Below are positions 26,469 through 35,976 of a stretch of 64,000 nt of DNA, one piece after another (position 1 is the stretch's first letter; each line of letters starts with the position of its first letter). The translations under genes were made by a program, and so were the position numbers. Origin of the DNA: Candidatus Melainabacteria bacterium (GTDB lineage Bacteria; Cyanobacteriota; Vampirovibrionia; 2-02-FULL-35-15); contig JAHFBG010000004.1 in the NCBI GenBank assembly GCA_023250155.1, positions 118,532 to 182,531 on the forward strand. Direction: 5' to 3'. The notes below the pieces were generated by a model that saw only the letters and a list, made by a program, of their open reading frames with translations, made no database searches and was not told the DNA's origin.

Positions 26469-27497
26469 TTAGCGTCCGGTAAGCAGTGTATTTAAAACTT
26501 TGTCAACCTGGTTTTTATCTCTTGATGAAAAATACCATTCTATAGTACGTTTTAAGCCCTCTTTAAAAGACACTTGAGGTTCCCATCCAAGAAGTTTTTT
26601 TGCTAAGGAATTGTCAGCAACTCTGTTTAAAGGTCCTACTGGCATATTTGGCAAAAATTTGATTTGTGCTTTATGACCTGTATAATCTAGCACCATGTTT
26701 ACTGCATCAATAACTTTTATTCGTTCTGTTGTTCCAAGGTTTACTGCAGTACCATCATCGATTTTTTCAGCAGCAAGAATAGTTCCACTTACAATATCAT
26801 CAATATAAGTCCAGTTCCGGATTTGATTTCCATCTCCCCAGACTTCAAAGGGATCCTGTTTTATAAAAGCACGAGCAATCATAGCAATGACAGCATGATT
26901 TTCAACTCCACGAGGACCATAAACAGTAAAATACCGACATGATGCAGTTTTTAAACCATATTCTTTGGAGTATGCTTTAAGAGTTAACTCTCCCATTAGT
27001 TTTGCCCAACCGTACATATTGTCGGCATCATGAGGGGGCTTAACCATATCTTCTGTAAGGTAAATTTCTTTTGTTAAATCAGACTGTAAATAAGTAGGAT
27101 AAACACAGCCACTAGAAGCAAAAACAACCTTTTCAACTTTTGCTTCTAGTGCATGCCAAAATACAAGACCATCTAAATATAGATTTGAAGCAGGTCCTGC
27201 TTGGTGCAAATCTACATAACCTCTGCCTCCATGATCAGCAGCTAAGTGAAAAACAATATTGATATCTTCAAAATGCTTTTTTAGATTTTCTATGTTACGA
27301 AGATCTCCTTTAATTAAATCTACTCTTTTGGTACTTATATGAGATTCAAGATTTTCTAATCTTCCGCTTGATAAATCATCGATTACTCTAATTGATGCAC
27401 CTTTATTAATAAGTGAGTCAACTAGAGTTGCACCTATAAATGAAGTACCACCAGTAACTAAAACATTTTTATTCTTCCAATTAAATTCTTTTGTCAT
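26469..27497 (-). CDS. NAD-dependent sugar epimerase/dehydratase
   Basis: This is an extended short-chain dehydrogenase acting on nucleotide sugars. The N-terminal NAD motif VTGGTSFIGATLVDSL fits GxxGxxG. FASSGCVYP provides the catalytic Ser/Thr region, and YGWAKLMGE is the YxxxK pair. The substrate loop includes WGDGNQIRNWTYIDD. At 342 residues it is full length. UDP- or GDP-sugar specificity cannot be read off. It overlaps the carbamoyltransferase gene by 4 nt in the same operon. Confidence 0.88.
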   Translation of the reverse strand: MTKEFNWKNKNVLVTGGTSFIGATLVDSLINKGASIRVIDDLSSGRLENLESHISTKRVDLIKGDLRNIENLKKHFEDINIVFHLAADHGGRGYVDLHQAGPASNLYLDGLVFWHALEAKVEKVVFASSGCVYPTYLQSDLTKEIYLTEDMVKPPHDADNMYGWAKLMGELTLKAYSKEYGLKTASCRYFTVYGPRGVENHAVIAMIARAFIKQDPFEVWGDGNQIRNWTYIDDIVSGTILAAEKIDDGTAVNLGTTERIKVIDAVNMVLDYTGHKAQIKFLPNMPVGPLNRVADNSLAKKLLGWEPQVSFKEGLKRTIEWYFSSRDKNQVDKVLNTLLTGR

Positions 27498-29263
27498 TTC
27501 TTATGATTTTTTGTAATTAAAAAATCCTCCAATACTAAATTGTCCATTTTTGTTCTTATAAAACACTCTATTGCTTCAGAAGGAGTGTTTACAATAGGCT
27601 CATTCTCATTAAATGATGTATTCAGTATAATAGGAACTCCTGTAAGATTCTCAAATTCTTTTATCAAATTGTAATATTTAGGGTTTAGCTTGCTAGATAT
27701 AGTCTGTAAACGTCCTGTACCATCCATATGACAAACTGCTGGAATCAACTTTTGTTTAGTTTCTTTTATCATAAAAACCTTTTCCATAAAAGGAACAGAA
27801 TCATCTTTCATACATTCAAACCATTCTGATACTTTTTCTTCTAAAATTGATGGTGCAAAAGGCCTAAACCATTCTCTTCTTTTTATTCTTTCATTCAATA
27901 TGTCTTTCATTTCAGGTTTTCTTGGATCACATACGATACTTCTATTTCCTAATGCTCTTGGACCAAACTCACTCATACCTTGAAACCAACCTATAACATT
28001 TCCATTCTCTATTAGCTTTGCTGTTTTTTTACATAGTTCTAATTCATCCTTTACTAACTCAATTTTACAATTCATTTTAGCTAATTCTAGGTTATGGTTT
28101 TCTATGCAATCTTTTATTTCTTGCTCTTTATATTTTGGACCTAAGTAAGGACTTTCCATTACAAAGCTTCTATTAGAATTAGATATTTTATACCATACAT
28201 AAATACTTGCACCGATTGCTGTTCCAGCATCATAAGAAGCTGGTGGAATGTAGATATTTTTAAATTTAGTTTTATCTTTTATTTTTCCATTTGCAAGAGA
28301 ATTTTGTATACATCCACCTGCAAGAGTTATTGATTCGCAATTTGTTTTATAGAAAAAATCATTTAAAATATGAAAAAAGACTTCTTCATACATTGCTTGA
28401 ATAGAAGAGGCCAGATCCATATGATATCTAGTGATTTCATCATCATTATTAAGTCTTGACTTTCCAAAACAGTCAATCAACTTGTCAGAATATAAGATAT
28501 CAATTTCAGGTTTACCATTTTCCCACATCATTTGTGTCCCTTGATTAGTATGATTAAAGAAAGTAGTATCAAGTTCAAAGAGTCCATTTTTTTTCAACTT
28601 CACAATTCCTCTCATTTTTTCTAAATAAACAGGCTTGCCATAAGCTGAAAGCCCCATTACCTTATACTCATCACCATAATTTTTAAATCCTAAGTACTGA
28701 GTTAATGCAGTGTAAAAAATACCAAGTGAATGCGGGTATTCAACCCAATCATAAATTTTTATATTTGTACCTTTACCAAAAGCTCTCATAGTACTTAAAA
28801 AATCACCAAATCCATCGACAGTTATACAGGCAGCTTCATCAAAAGGAGAAACAAAAAATGTACTGGCAATATGTGATTTGTGATGTTCAACATTTTTTAC
28901 CTGAGCTTTAATATCACTGATATCAAGATTAAATCCAGTTGCAATTGCTGTTTTAACAGTACTGATTTTTGATAGATTTGAAATTCGGTTTTTAATAAAA
29001 TCAACAGAAGGTGTTTTTATAAGTGTTCTTAGGATCTTCTTATGAAGATGAGCGGAAGGATCTCTTGAAATAGCAATATAATCTATGTCAGTAATACTTA
29101 GCCCTGCATTAGAAATACACCACTTGATAGATTCAATGGGAAAACCAGCCCAGTGTTTTATTCTCCTTATTCTTTCTTCTTCTATAGCATTGACTAATAT
29201 TCCATCAACTACAAGACATGCTGATGAATCTCCGTGATAAGCATTGATTCCAAGAATTTTCAT
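27494..29263 (-). CDS. Carbamoyltransferase, NodU/CmcH family (copy 1)
   Basis: NodU/CmcH-type enzymes place a carbamoyl group on a sugar hydroxyl from carbamoyl phosphate. The N-terminal domain starts MKILGINAYHGDSSACLV with the conserved His-Asp-Ser-Ser, then VEHHKSHIASTF and VDGFGD. SITLAGGCIQNSLANG and the C-terminal block EFGPRALGNRSIVCDP and RREWFRPFAPSI complete the family pattern. At 589 residues it is full length. A second, related but distinct carbamoyltransferase is at 32221-33882 in the opposite operon, so two positions or two sugars may be carbamoylated. Confidence 0.9.
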   Translation of the reverse strand: MKILGINAYHGDSSACLVVDGILVNAIEEERIRRIKHWAGFPIESIKWCISNAGLSITDIDYIAISRDPSAHLHKKILRTLIKTPSVDFIKNRISNLSKISTVKTAIATGFNLDISDIKAQVKNVEHHKSHIASTFFVSPFDEAACITVDGFGDFLSTMRAFGKGTNIKIYDWVEYPHSLGIFYTALTQYLGFKNYGDEYKVMGLSAYGKPVYLEKMRGIVKLKKNGLFELDTTFFNHTNQGTQMMWENGKPEIDILYSDKLIDCFGKSRLNNDDEITRYHMDLASSIQAMYEEVFFHILNDFFYKTNCESITLAGGCIQNSLANGKIKDKTKFKNIYIPPASYDAGTAIGASIYVWYKISNSNRSFVMESPYLGPKYKEQEIKDCIENHNLELAKMNCKIELVKDELELCKKTAKLIENGNVIGWFQGMSEFGPRALGNRSIVCDPRKPEMKDILNERIKRREWFRPFAPSILEEKVSEWFECMKDDSVPFMEKVFMIKETKQKLIPAVCHMDGTGRLQTISSKLNPKYYNLIKEFENLTGVPIILNTSFNENEPIVNTPSEAIECFIRTKMDNLVLEDFLITKNHKK

Positions 29264-30111
29264 GTTACTACTTTTGTTTTGTTTGTTTCGTAAATCTTTG
29301 CATCAATTAAAAATCTAAACCAAAACCCCTGAAGAAAATGAAATATAAGACCTTCTTTTCCATCTAAAAATCCAAGCATAAAGAAATAACGATAAATAAA
29401 ATAAAAAAATGCTCTGCAAAATAATGGTAATTTCAAATATATATTGGTTTTAAAAAACCTTCGTCTTTCAATTACATTTCCTAAAATGGTACTAGCAACA
29501 GTGTTGTTCTCAAGGTCTATAGAGCTTGAATGTTGGAGGGCTTCAAATGAAGACCATCTATTATGCTTAATAGTAAATTCAGAAAGTGATTCTGTGAAAA
29601 AATCTAGAATATTTGATTTCAAATTTTTAACACTTCCATTAATTATAAAATGTTGATCATATACAGTCTCTTCACATCTTCCAGAACCATGTTTAAACAG
29701 GACTGCATGATAAACAGGATAATGTCCCCCATGTTTTATCCATTTATTCATAAAAACAGTTTTTCGTGAAATCAAAAAACCATTATAGGTTAATTCATTT
29801 GAGTTCTTAAAAATCTCTCTTAATTCGTTTTTTAATTCATCTGTAATTTGATGATCAGCATCTAGATTTAGGATCCATTTTGTCTTAATGGGAAGATTAT
29901 CGAATGCCCAATTTCTTTGTTTCCCATAGTTTTCAAATTTGTGTTGAATAATATTATTTGTATATTTTTTTGCTATTTCAAGAGTTTTGTCATTTGAAAA
30001 AGAATCAACTATAAATATTTCTTCCACAGAATCATATACACTTTTTAAACAAGCCTCAATATTGTTTTCTTCATTATAAGTTAAAACTATTACTGAGATA
30101 GGGAGTTTCAT
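29260..30111 (-). CDS. Glycosyltransferase family 2 protein
   Basis: This GT-A-fold family 2 enzyme starts ISVIVLTYNEENNIEACL and has a DxD-type motif LNLDADHQI near residue 84. It resembles LPS core glycosyltransferases of the WaaE/KdtX type, which share the KTKWILNLDADHQI-like pattern and GGHYPVYHAVLF. The C-terminal 80 residues hold an amphipathic segment (FFYFIYRYFFMLGFLDG). At 283 residues it is typical. It is the first gene of the operon running to 23732; the divergent promoter region is 30112-30279. Confidence 0.85.
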   Translation of the reverse strand: MKLPISVIVLTYNEENNIEACLKSVYDSVEEIFIVDSFSNDKTLEIAKKYTNNIIQHKFENYGKQRNWAFDNLPIKTKWILNLDADHQITDELKNELREIFKNSNELTYNGFLISRKTVFMNKWIKHGGHYPVYHAVLFKHGSGRCEETVYDQHFIINGSVKNLKSNILDFFTESLSEFTIKHNRWSSFEALQHSSSIDLENNTVASTILGNVIERRRFFKTNIYLKLPLFCRAFFYFIYRYFFMLGFLDGKEGLIFHFLQGFWFRFLIDAKIYETNKTKVVT

Positions 30112-30279
30112 TTGGTAATAATTATAGAATGGTGTAGATTATGCTAGGTAAAAGGTAATAATTTAATGCTGATTTATAACAAAAAATCAAAATTCGGAAC
30201 ATATGCTTTTTTAAAAGTACCAACATACAATATATTGCTCAGTGTGTTGCTTACGTTATGAATTACTTTAATAAATGAA

Positions 30280-30969
30280 ATGATAAAAGTTTTAAAAGAT
30301 TGGAATGAAATTGGTAGTGCAACATTAGCTCTAGCAAAAGAAGGATTACCTGAACATTCTGATATGAGAAAAAACTGGGATCATTTTACTTTATATGACA
30401 TTATAAAATCATTAGATAGAAATTTAAACATCTTAGATTTAGGTTGTGGAGAAGGATATACATTAAGATTTTTACAGGCTTTAAAGTTTCAAAATTTAAA
30501 TGGAATCGATTTAAATGTAGACTTTAAATTAAGACTACGTCAAATATACAGAATGATTAAATCTCATTCTATGAAGCCACCTTTTAATCTTTACAAAGGA
30601 AATATCGAAAGAACAAATTTCTCAAACAATTCATTTAATCTATTGACTTCAATTTCTGTGATAGAGCATGGGGTTAATATAGAATCTTTTCTAAGTGAGT
30701 CCTACAGGCTTTTACTACCAGGAGGATTATTGTTTATAACTACAGACTATTGGGAGGAAAAAATCAATGTTAACAATAAAACTCTTCCTTTTGGTCTGGA
30801 TTGGAAAATATTTTCAAAAGCTGAAATAGAATCTTTAGTAAAATTAGCTAAAGATATAGGTTTTAGTCTTTATAATGAATCTTCAGTTTTTAGCTGCCAA
30901 GATAAACCAATCTATTGGAACAATAGTGAGTATACATTTATAGCAATTGTATTAGAGAAAGTGAAATGA
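30280..30969 (+). CDS. Class I SAM-dependent methyltransferase
   Basis: The SAM-binding motif NILDLGCGEGYTLRFLQ lies at about residue 49, the acidic strand motif NGIDLN follows, and SVIEHGVNIESFLSESYRLLLPGGLLFITTDY is the motif IV/V region of the methyltransferase-11 type. The protein has 229 residues. Its stop overlaps the start of the flippase gene by 4 nt. It may methylate a glycan residue or its precursor. Confidence 0.82.
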   Translation: MIKVLKDWNEIGSATLALAKEGLPEHSDMRKNWDHFTLYDIIKSLDRNLNILDLGCGEGYTLRFLQALKFQNLNGIDLNVDFKLRLRQIYRMIKSHSMKPPFNLYKGNIERTNFSNNSFNLLTSISVIEHGVNIESFLSESYRLLLPGGLLFITTDYWEEKINVNNKTLPFGLDWKIFSKAEIESLVKLAKDIGFSLYNESSVFSCQDKPIYWNNSEYTFIAIVLEKVK

Positions 30970-32216
30970 AACTTAAGAATCTAACTCACTGGCTGCTTAA
31001 AATTAATAATTATTTGGCAGGACAGTTACTTATTAAGCTTGTAGATTTTTTTACAGCAATTATAGTACTAAGAGCCTTATCAATAACAGAATATGCATTA
31101 TATATAATTGCAGGTTCACTGTTAACAGTTGGATCTATGATTTCTGATCTTGGACTTTCTCAAGCAATAATAACATTAGGCTCAAAACATCAAAACAATT
31201 TACCGTATCTTGGTAGTTTAATTAATGCTGCAAAAAAATACAGACAAAAATTTTATTTAGTCGCGCTAATACTAGTAACTATTCTTATGCCAATAATGAC
31301 AAAAGAACATGGATGGAATGTTCTAAATATAAGCTACTGCTTGATATTAATTCTGATTTCTAATTGGTTTCAACAAAATGTTTCATTTAATAATTCCATA
31401 TTAAACATTCATCATGATTCAAAAGGATTATTCAATGCAGGTATGGTTACCTCATTAGTCCGTTTAATTTTAACTATCACTTTGTGTCGTACTTCTCCTC
31501 AGGCTGTCATTATATTATTGATAAATCTAATTGGAGTAATAACTAATGGAGTCACTTTATCTTTTCTATGTAAAAAATACATTAGTGAAAAAGCTACTTC
31601 AGATTTTAAAGAGCAGGATATAAAACGCTTTATAATGCCATTAATTCCTGGAATTACATATTTTACATTTCAGGGTAATATTTCTACATTCTTTTTAACT
31701 TTATTAGGTACTACCAAGGCTGTTGCTCAGTTTGGAGCATTAGGAAGACTGGGGCAAATTATTGGTTTTGTAGGAATGTTGAACCCTTTTTTCATTCAAC
31801 CATATTTTGCAAGACTAACATCAAAGAAAGATTTCTTTAAAAAATGTTTTATTGTAATTGTTTTTCTTATAATTTTTATAGGTACCTTGCTAATTAGTTC
31901 ATATACTGTACCGGATTTGTGGTTACTTATACTTGGAAACCAATATTCTAATTTAAAAAACGAATTACCAGTAGCAATATTAGCTGGCTCTCTTAGTTTA
32001 TGTACAGGTGTTTTATACTTTATTACTATCTCACGTTCAACAAAAGGACAAGCTTATGGAGTGTTAATAAATTTGACAATTATTACTTGTTTTGTTTTTC
32101 TAAACCCTATAACAACTGTTAAAGATGGTTTTCTGTTGAATATTTTAGTAGAGTGTGGCTATATCCTTTTAGAGATTATAATATTAAGCAGATTAATTGC
32201 AACATGGAAAAAATAA
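30966..32216 (+). CDS. Oligosaccharide flippase (Wzx/MATE-like)
   Basis: This 416-residue protein has about twelve hydrophobic helices and the polysaccharide-export shape: an N-terminal segment with ALSITEYALYIIAGS and a pattern of alternating helices to the end. It should flip lipid-linked oligosaccharide units across the inner membrane, for the polymerases at 22212 and 38394. It is coupled by overlaps to the methyltransferase upstream and lies 4 bp before the carbamoyltransferase downstream. Confidence 0.8.
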   Translation: MKLKNLTHWLLKINNYLAGQLLIKLVDFFTAIIVLRALSITEYALYIIAGSLLTVGSMISDLGLSQAIITLGSKHQNNLPYLGSLINAAKKYRQKFYLVALILVTILMPIMTKEHGWNVLNISYCLILILISNWFQQNVSFNNSILNIHHDSKGLFNAGMVTSLVRLILTITLCRTSPQAVIILLINLIGVITNGVTLSFLCKKYISEKATSDFKEQDIKRFIMPLIPGITYFTFQGNISTFFLTLLGTTKAVAQFGALGRLGQIIGFVGMLNPFFIQPYFARLTSKKDFFKKCFIVIVFLIIFIGTLLISSYTVPDLWLLILGNQYSNLKNELPVAILAGSLSLCTGVLYFITISRSTKGQAYGVLINLTIITCFVFLNPITTVKDGFLLNILVECGYILLEIIILSRLIATWKK

Positions 32217-32220
32217 TTCA

Positions 32221-33882
32221 ATGAAAAATATTGGAATAAGTTTTTCGGGAGGTCATGATTCAAGTGCTTGCTTTGTCAAAGACAAAGAATTGTTATTTGC
32301 AATTTCTGAGGAAAGACTAACAAGAAAAAATCATGATTCATCATTTCCGCTAAAAGCCATACATTCAGGATTTATTCAGTCTCAATGGGCTCCTGAAGAT
32401 GTTGATTATGTTGTACTAGGTTGGCAATCCCCAATAAAATATTTTATTCATGATCTTTCCATATTAACAAACACTTCTTTAATGGATACATTGAGATCTA
32501 TTTCCTCACACATAAAAAATATTTACTCAAAAGGGGGGCTTAAATCTTATGAAAGAGAGTTTGGAAAAACACGATTGTTGTATTGTGATCATCACCTTGC
32601 TCATGCAATAAGTTCATATGCATATTCTCCGTTTAATGAAGCAACAATACTTGTAATTGATGGAAGAGGAGCATTTGAATCATCTTCAATATGGTATGCA
32701 AAAGATGGATTCATTAAACCTGTAGAGTTTATTAAGTGGCCAAATTCATTAGGTTTTTTATATGCAAAGTTTACAAAATACCTTGGATTTCAACCTTTAA
32801 GTGATGAGTGGAAAGTAATGGGACTTGCAGCTTATGGAAAAGAAGGGATAAACCTTTCTGATTTTATAAATCATGAAAAGAAAATCTATAAAGTAAACTG
32901 GAAGGAAATTTATGGTAAAGGACTTCAAGATGTCTCTGGTATAGAAAAAATTCTGGGGACACAAAGAAAAGATGAAAATGAAGACATATCAGATAGGTTT
33001 AAAGATATTGCTTTTGCTATTCAGCAAGAAACTGAAAAGGCAATGTTAAATCTAACGGAGTATGCAATAAAAAAAACAGGATGTAAGAATCTCTGTTTAT
33101 CAGGTGGTGTAGCACTTAATTGCAAAGCAAATGGGATGATTGTAAATTCAGGACTGATTAATGATATTTTCATTCAACCTGCAGCATCAGATGAAGGAGT
33201 TTCATTGGGGGCTGCATTATATCCATACTTGCTTTCAGAAAAAAGACTACCAAAGGTTGAAATGAAACATTCTTACCTTGGACTTCAATATTCTTCAGAA
33301 CAGGTTGAAGGAATTCTAAAATTATATAAGCTAACATATATAAAAATGAATAACAGAGCATATGATATTGCAAAAGAACTAGCAATGGGGAAAATAGTAG
33401 GTCATTTTAATGGAAGAATGGAATTTGGTCCACGAGCATTAGGAAATCGATCAATATTAGCTGATCCAAGAATTGCCGAGATGAAAGATAAGGTTAATAA
33501 TTCAGTTAAGTATAGAGAATGGTGGAGACCATTTGCACCATCCATTCTAGAAGAACATTACAGTGAATTTTTTAAAACTGGAATATTATCACCATTTATG
33601 ATCCTTAGCTTTCCTGTTATCGAAAGTAAAAAGGAAGTAATACCAGCTGCTGTTCATGTAGATGGTACAGCGAGACCTCAATCAGTTAATAAAAACACGA
33701 ATCAGGAGTATTGGGAGATAATTAATGAGTTTTATAAACTTACTAATGTACCGGTCTTACTAAATACATCCTTTAATTTAAAGGGTGAACCTATTGTCTG
33801 CTCACCTTTTGACGCAATTAGAACTTTTTATACATCAGGATTAGACGTTCTTGCAATAGACAAATTTTTAATAAGAAAATGA
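32221..33882 (+). CDS. Carbamoyltransferase, NodU/CmcH family (copy 2)
   Basis: This is a second NodU/CmcH-type O-carbamoyltransferase. It starts MKNIGISFSGGHDSSACFV, has YCDHHLAHAISSYAYSPF, VIDGRGAFES, the family block NLCLSGGVALNCKANG, and the C-terminal EFGPRALGNRSILADP plus YREWWRPFAPSI. I chose the ATG at 32221 (553 residues) over an ATG eight codons earlier, because the conserved N-terminus begins there and the longer form overlaps the flippase. It is clearly homologous to the copy at 27494-29263 but divergent enough not to be a recent duplicate. Confidence 0.9.
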   Translation: MKNIGISFSGGHDSSACFVKDKELLFAISEERLTRKNHDSSFPLKAIHSGFIQSQWAPEDVDYVVLGWQSPIKYFIHDLSILTNTSLMDTLRSISSHIKNIYSKGGLKSYEREFGKTRLLYCDHHLAHAISSYAYSPFNEATILVIDGRGAFESSSIWYAKDGFIKPVEFIKWPNSLGFLYAKFTKYLGFQPLSDEWKVMGLAAYGKEGINLSDFINHEKKIYKVNWKEIYGKGLQDVSGIEKILGTQRKDENEDISDRFKDIAFAIQQETEKAMLNLTEYAIKKTGCKNLCLSGGVALNCKANGMIVNSGLINDIFIQPAASDEGVSLGAALYPYLLSEKRLPKVEMKHSYLGLQYSSEQVEGILKLYKLTYIKMNNRAYDIAKELAMGKIVGHFNGRMEFGPRALGNRSILADPRIAEMKDKVNNSVKYREWWRPFAPSILEEHYSEFFKTGILSPFMILSFPVIESKKEVIPAAVHVDGTARPQSVNKNTNQEYWEIINEFYKLTNVPVLLNTSFNLKGEPIVCSPFDAIRTFYTSGLDVLAIDKFLIRK

Positions 33883-34035
33883 TTTTATGGAAAGCAAACT
33901 GATAAATTATTGTTGCAAAATATGGTTACAATTTAATAATAATTATAAGGTTTTTCTAAGTGCAATCATTAGATATCCAAATATGATATAGAATCTATCT
34001 TAATCATGGAAAATATATCCTGTGTTTGAATTTTT

Positions 34036-34953
34036 ATGAATCTGTGGAATTATATAATACGCCCTGAATATGTTTTTAGACCTAAGCAATTCTTCAAAAG
34101 AATTGCCAAAGCTAATAAAAAAGAAATAAGTGCTTTTGAAATAGTAGAGTTACCATGGGATTTAAAAGTTAAAGTTAATCCTAATGAAGCGATTGGCCGC
34201 TCAATATTTAATCTTGGAATTTATGATTTAGTTACTACTGAAGCTATCTATAGGTTAGTAGATGATGGTGAAATTGTACTTGATATAGGCGCAAATATTG
34301 GTTATTACACTGGTTTAATGTCAAAAAAAGTAGGTAAAACTGGTAAAGTATTAGCTTTTGAACCTCAATGTGAAATTTTTCAAAAGCTTAAAGAAAATAT
34401 TTGTATGTGTGAAAAAAAACTAGGTTATCAAAATGTAAACTTATATAATATTGCACTGTCTGATCTTAATGGAAGAGGACTTATGCATTCTCCTTTAGAT
34501 TTTGAAGTAAATAGTGGTCAGGCGTTTATACTTTCTGATGAAGCTAGTAAAAATGTAAAAAATATTAATGAAAACAATACTTTTACTGTACAACTAGCTT
34601 GTTTAGATGCATACGTAAACGATTACCATAAAATTGGTTTGCTAAAAATTGATGTAGAGGGATATGAGTTAAAAGTATTTGAAGGAGGAATAAACACAAT
34701 TAAAAAACAAATAATAAGGGACATAATTTTTGAAGAGCATAATCTTTATCCATCACCAACTACAAACTTATTAGAAAAACATGGTTACAAAATATTTGGA
34801 CTTCAAAAAGGATTTTTGAAACCATTACTTAATAAGCCACAAGCTCTACAAAAACACCTGTGGGAACCACCTAATTACATTGCTACGATAGATCCACTAC
34901 GACTAAATAAACATTTTAAGAAAATGGGTTGGCTATGTTTTGAAGGTAATTAA
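34036..34953 (+). CDS. FkbM-family methyltransferase
   Basis: The 305-residue protein contains the FkbM-type SAM motif VLDIGANIGYYTGLMSKKVGKTG and FEPQCEIFQKLKENI near residue 75-115, and the C-terminal LLKIDVEGYELKVFEGG. FkbM methyltransferases often O-methylate sugars or lipids in surface-glycan loci. It is followed after 3 bp by a glycosyltransferase. The 153-bp gap before it (33883-34035) holds no gene I can see. Confidence 0.88.
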   Translation: MNLWNYIIRPEYVFRPKQFFKRIAKANKKEISAFEIVELPWDLKVKVNPNEAIGRSIFNLGIYDLVTTEAIYRLVDDGEIVLDIGANIGYYTGLMSKKVGKTGKVLAFEPQCEIFQKLKENICMCEKKLGYQNVNLYNIALSDLNGRGLMHSPLDFEVNSGQAFILSDEASKNVKNINENNTFTVQLACLDAYVNDYHKIGLLKIDVEGYELKVFEGGINTIKKQIIRDIIFEEHNLYPSPTTNLLEKHGYKIFGLQKGFLKPLLNKPQALQKHLWEPPNYIATIDPLRLNKHFKKMGWLCFEGN

Positions 34954-34956
34954 CCA

Positions 34957-35976
34957 ATGAAGATTTTAATTTACTCACGAGCCTTCTATCCAAGTACAGG
35001 TGGAATTGAAACTATGATTTCAATCCTTGCACATGAATTTACTCGATTGGGGCATGAAGTTAAAGTGGTAACTCAAATCTCTGATAATAATCATAAGGTT
35101 TTTCCATTTGAAATAGTTAGATGTCCGAATATGGTTACTCTGTTTCAATTAACTAGATGGTGTGACATTTATTTTCAAGCTAGTATTAGCTTGAAAGGAT
35201 TATGGCCACTATTGTTTATCAAGAAAACTTGGATTGCAAATCATCACTATTGGTATTCTGATGAAGAGGGAAAATTTAGATGGCAAAATTGGCTTAAAAA
35301 TTATGTTACAAAGTATGCTGTTTCTATTTGTGTAAGTAATGCCACAGCTGAACGCATCCCGGCAAAGTCAATAGTAATTCATAATGCTTACAATAAAGAT
35401 ATTTATTATGAAATGCCAGAAATAAAAAAAGAAAAGAAATTGGTTTTTTTAGGGCGATTAGTATCTGATAAAGGAGTAGATTTATTGATTAATTCCCTGA
35501 ATCTTTTAAAAAAAACAAAACAATTAACACCTCATTTAACTATTGTAGGTACTGGACCTGAGGAAAAACACCTAAAGCACCTTGCTAGCACAAGCAATAT
35601 TTCTGAACAAATTGAGTTTATTGGTTACCAGTCCTCTGATGAAGTTAGAAAGCTTTTAAATGCACATAAAATATTAGTTATTCCATCATTAAAGGGAGAG
35701 TCGTTTGGAATTGTGGCTTTAGAAGGAATTGCATGTGGGTGTGTAGTAGTTTCTTCTGATTTTGGTGGACTGAATGAAGCTGTCGGCAATTGTGGCTTAA
35801 CTTTTCCTAATGGAGATATAAATGCTTTAACTAATTGCTTAGCTGATTTATTAACAAACCCTGAAAAAATATCTAACCTAAGAAAGAATCGTTTAAAGCA
35901 TCTTGAAGAGCATACACCTGAAAGAATTGCTAAAGAGTATTTAAAAGTACTAGAAAATGTATTATTAAAGAGATAA
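34957..35976 (+). CDS. Glycosyltransferase family 4 protein
   Basis: The 339-residue protein has the GT4 layout: IYSRAFYPSTGGIETMISIL in the acceptor half, VFLGRLVSDKGVDLLI and IVGTGPEEKHL in the donor half, and the ExxxxxxxE-type motif within PSLKGESFGIVALEGIACGC. The 3' end overlaps the convergent GT4 gene by 12 nt. It ends the + strand run that began at 30280. Donor and acceptor are unknown. Confidence 0.87.
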   Translation: MKILIYSRAFYPSTGGIETMISILAHEFTRLGHEVKVVTQISDNNHKVFPFEIVRCPNMVTLFQLTRWCDIYFQASISLKGLWPLLFIKKTWIANHHYWYSDEEGKFRWQNWLKNYVTKYAVSICVSNATAERIPAKSIVIHNAYNKDIYYEMPEIKKEKKLVFLGRLVSDKGVDLLINSLNLLKKTKQLTPHLTIVGTGPEEKHLKHLASTSNISEQIEFIGYQSSDEVRKLLNAHKILVIPSLKGESFGIVALEGIACGCVVVSSDFGGLNEAVGNCGLTFPNGDINALTNCLADLLTNPEKISNLRKNRLKHLEEHTPERIAKEYLKVLENVLLKR

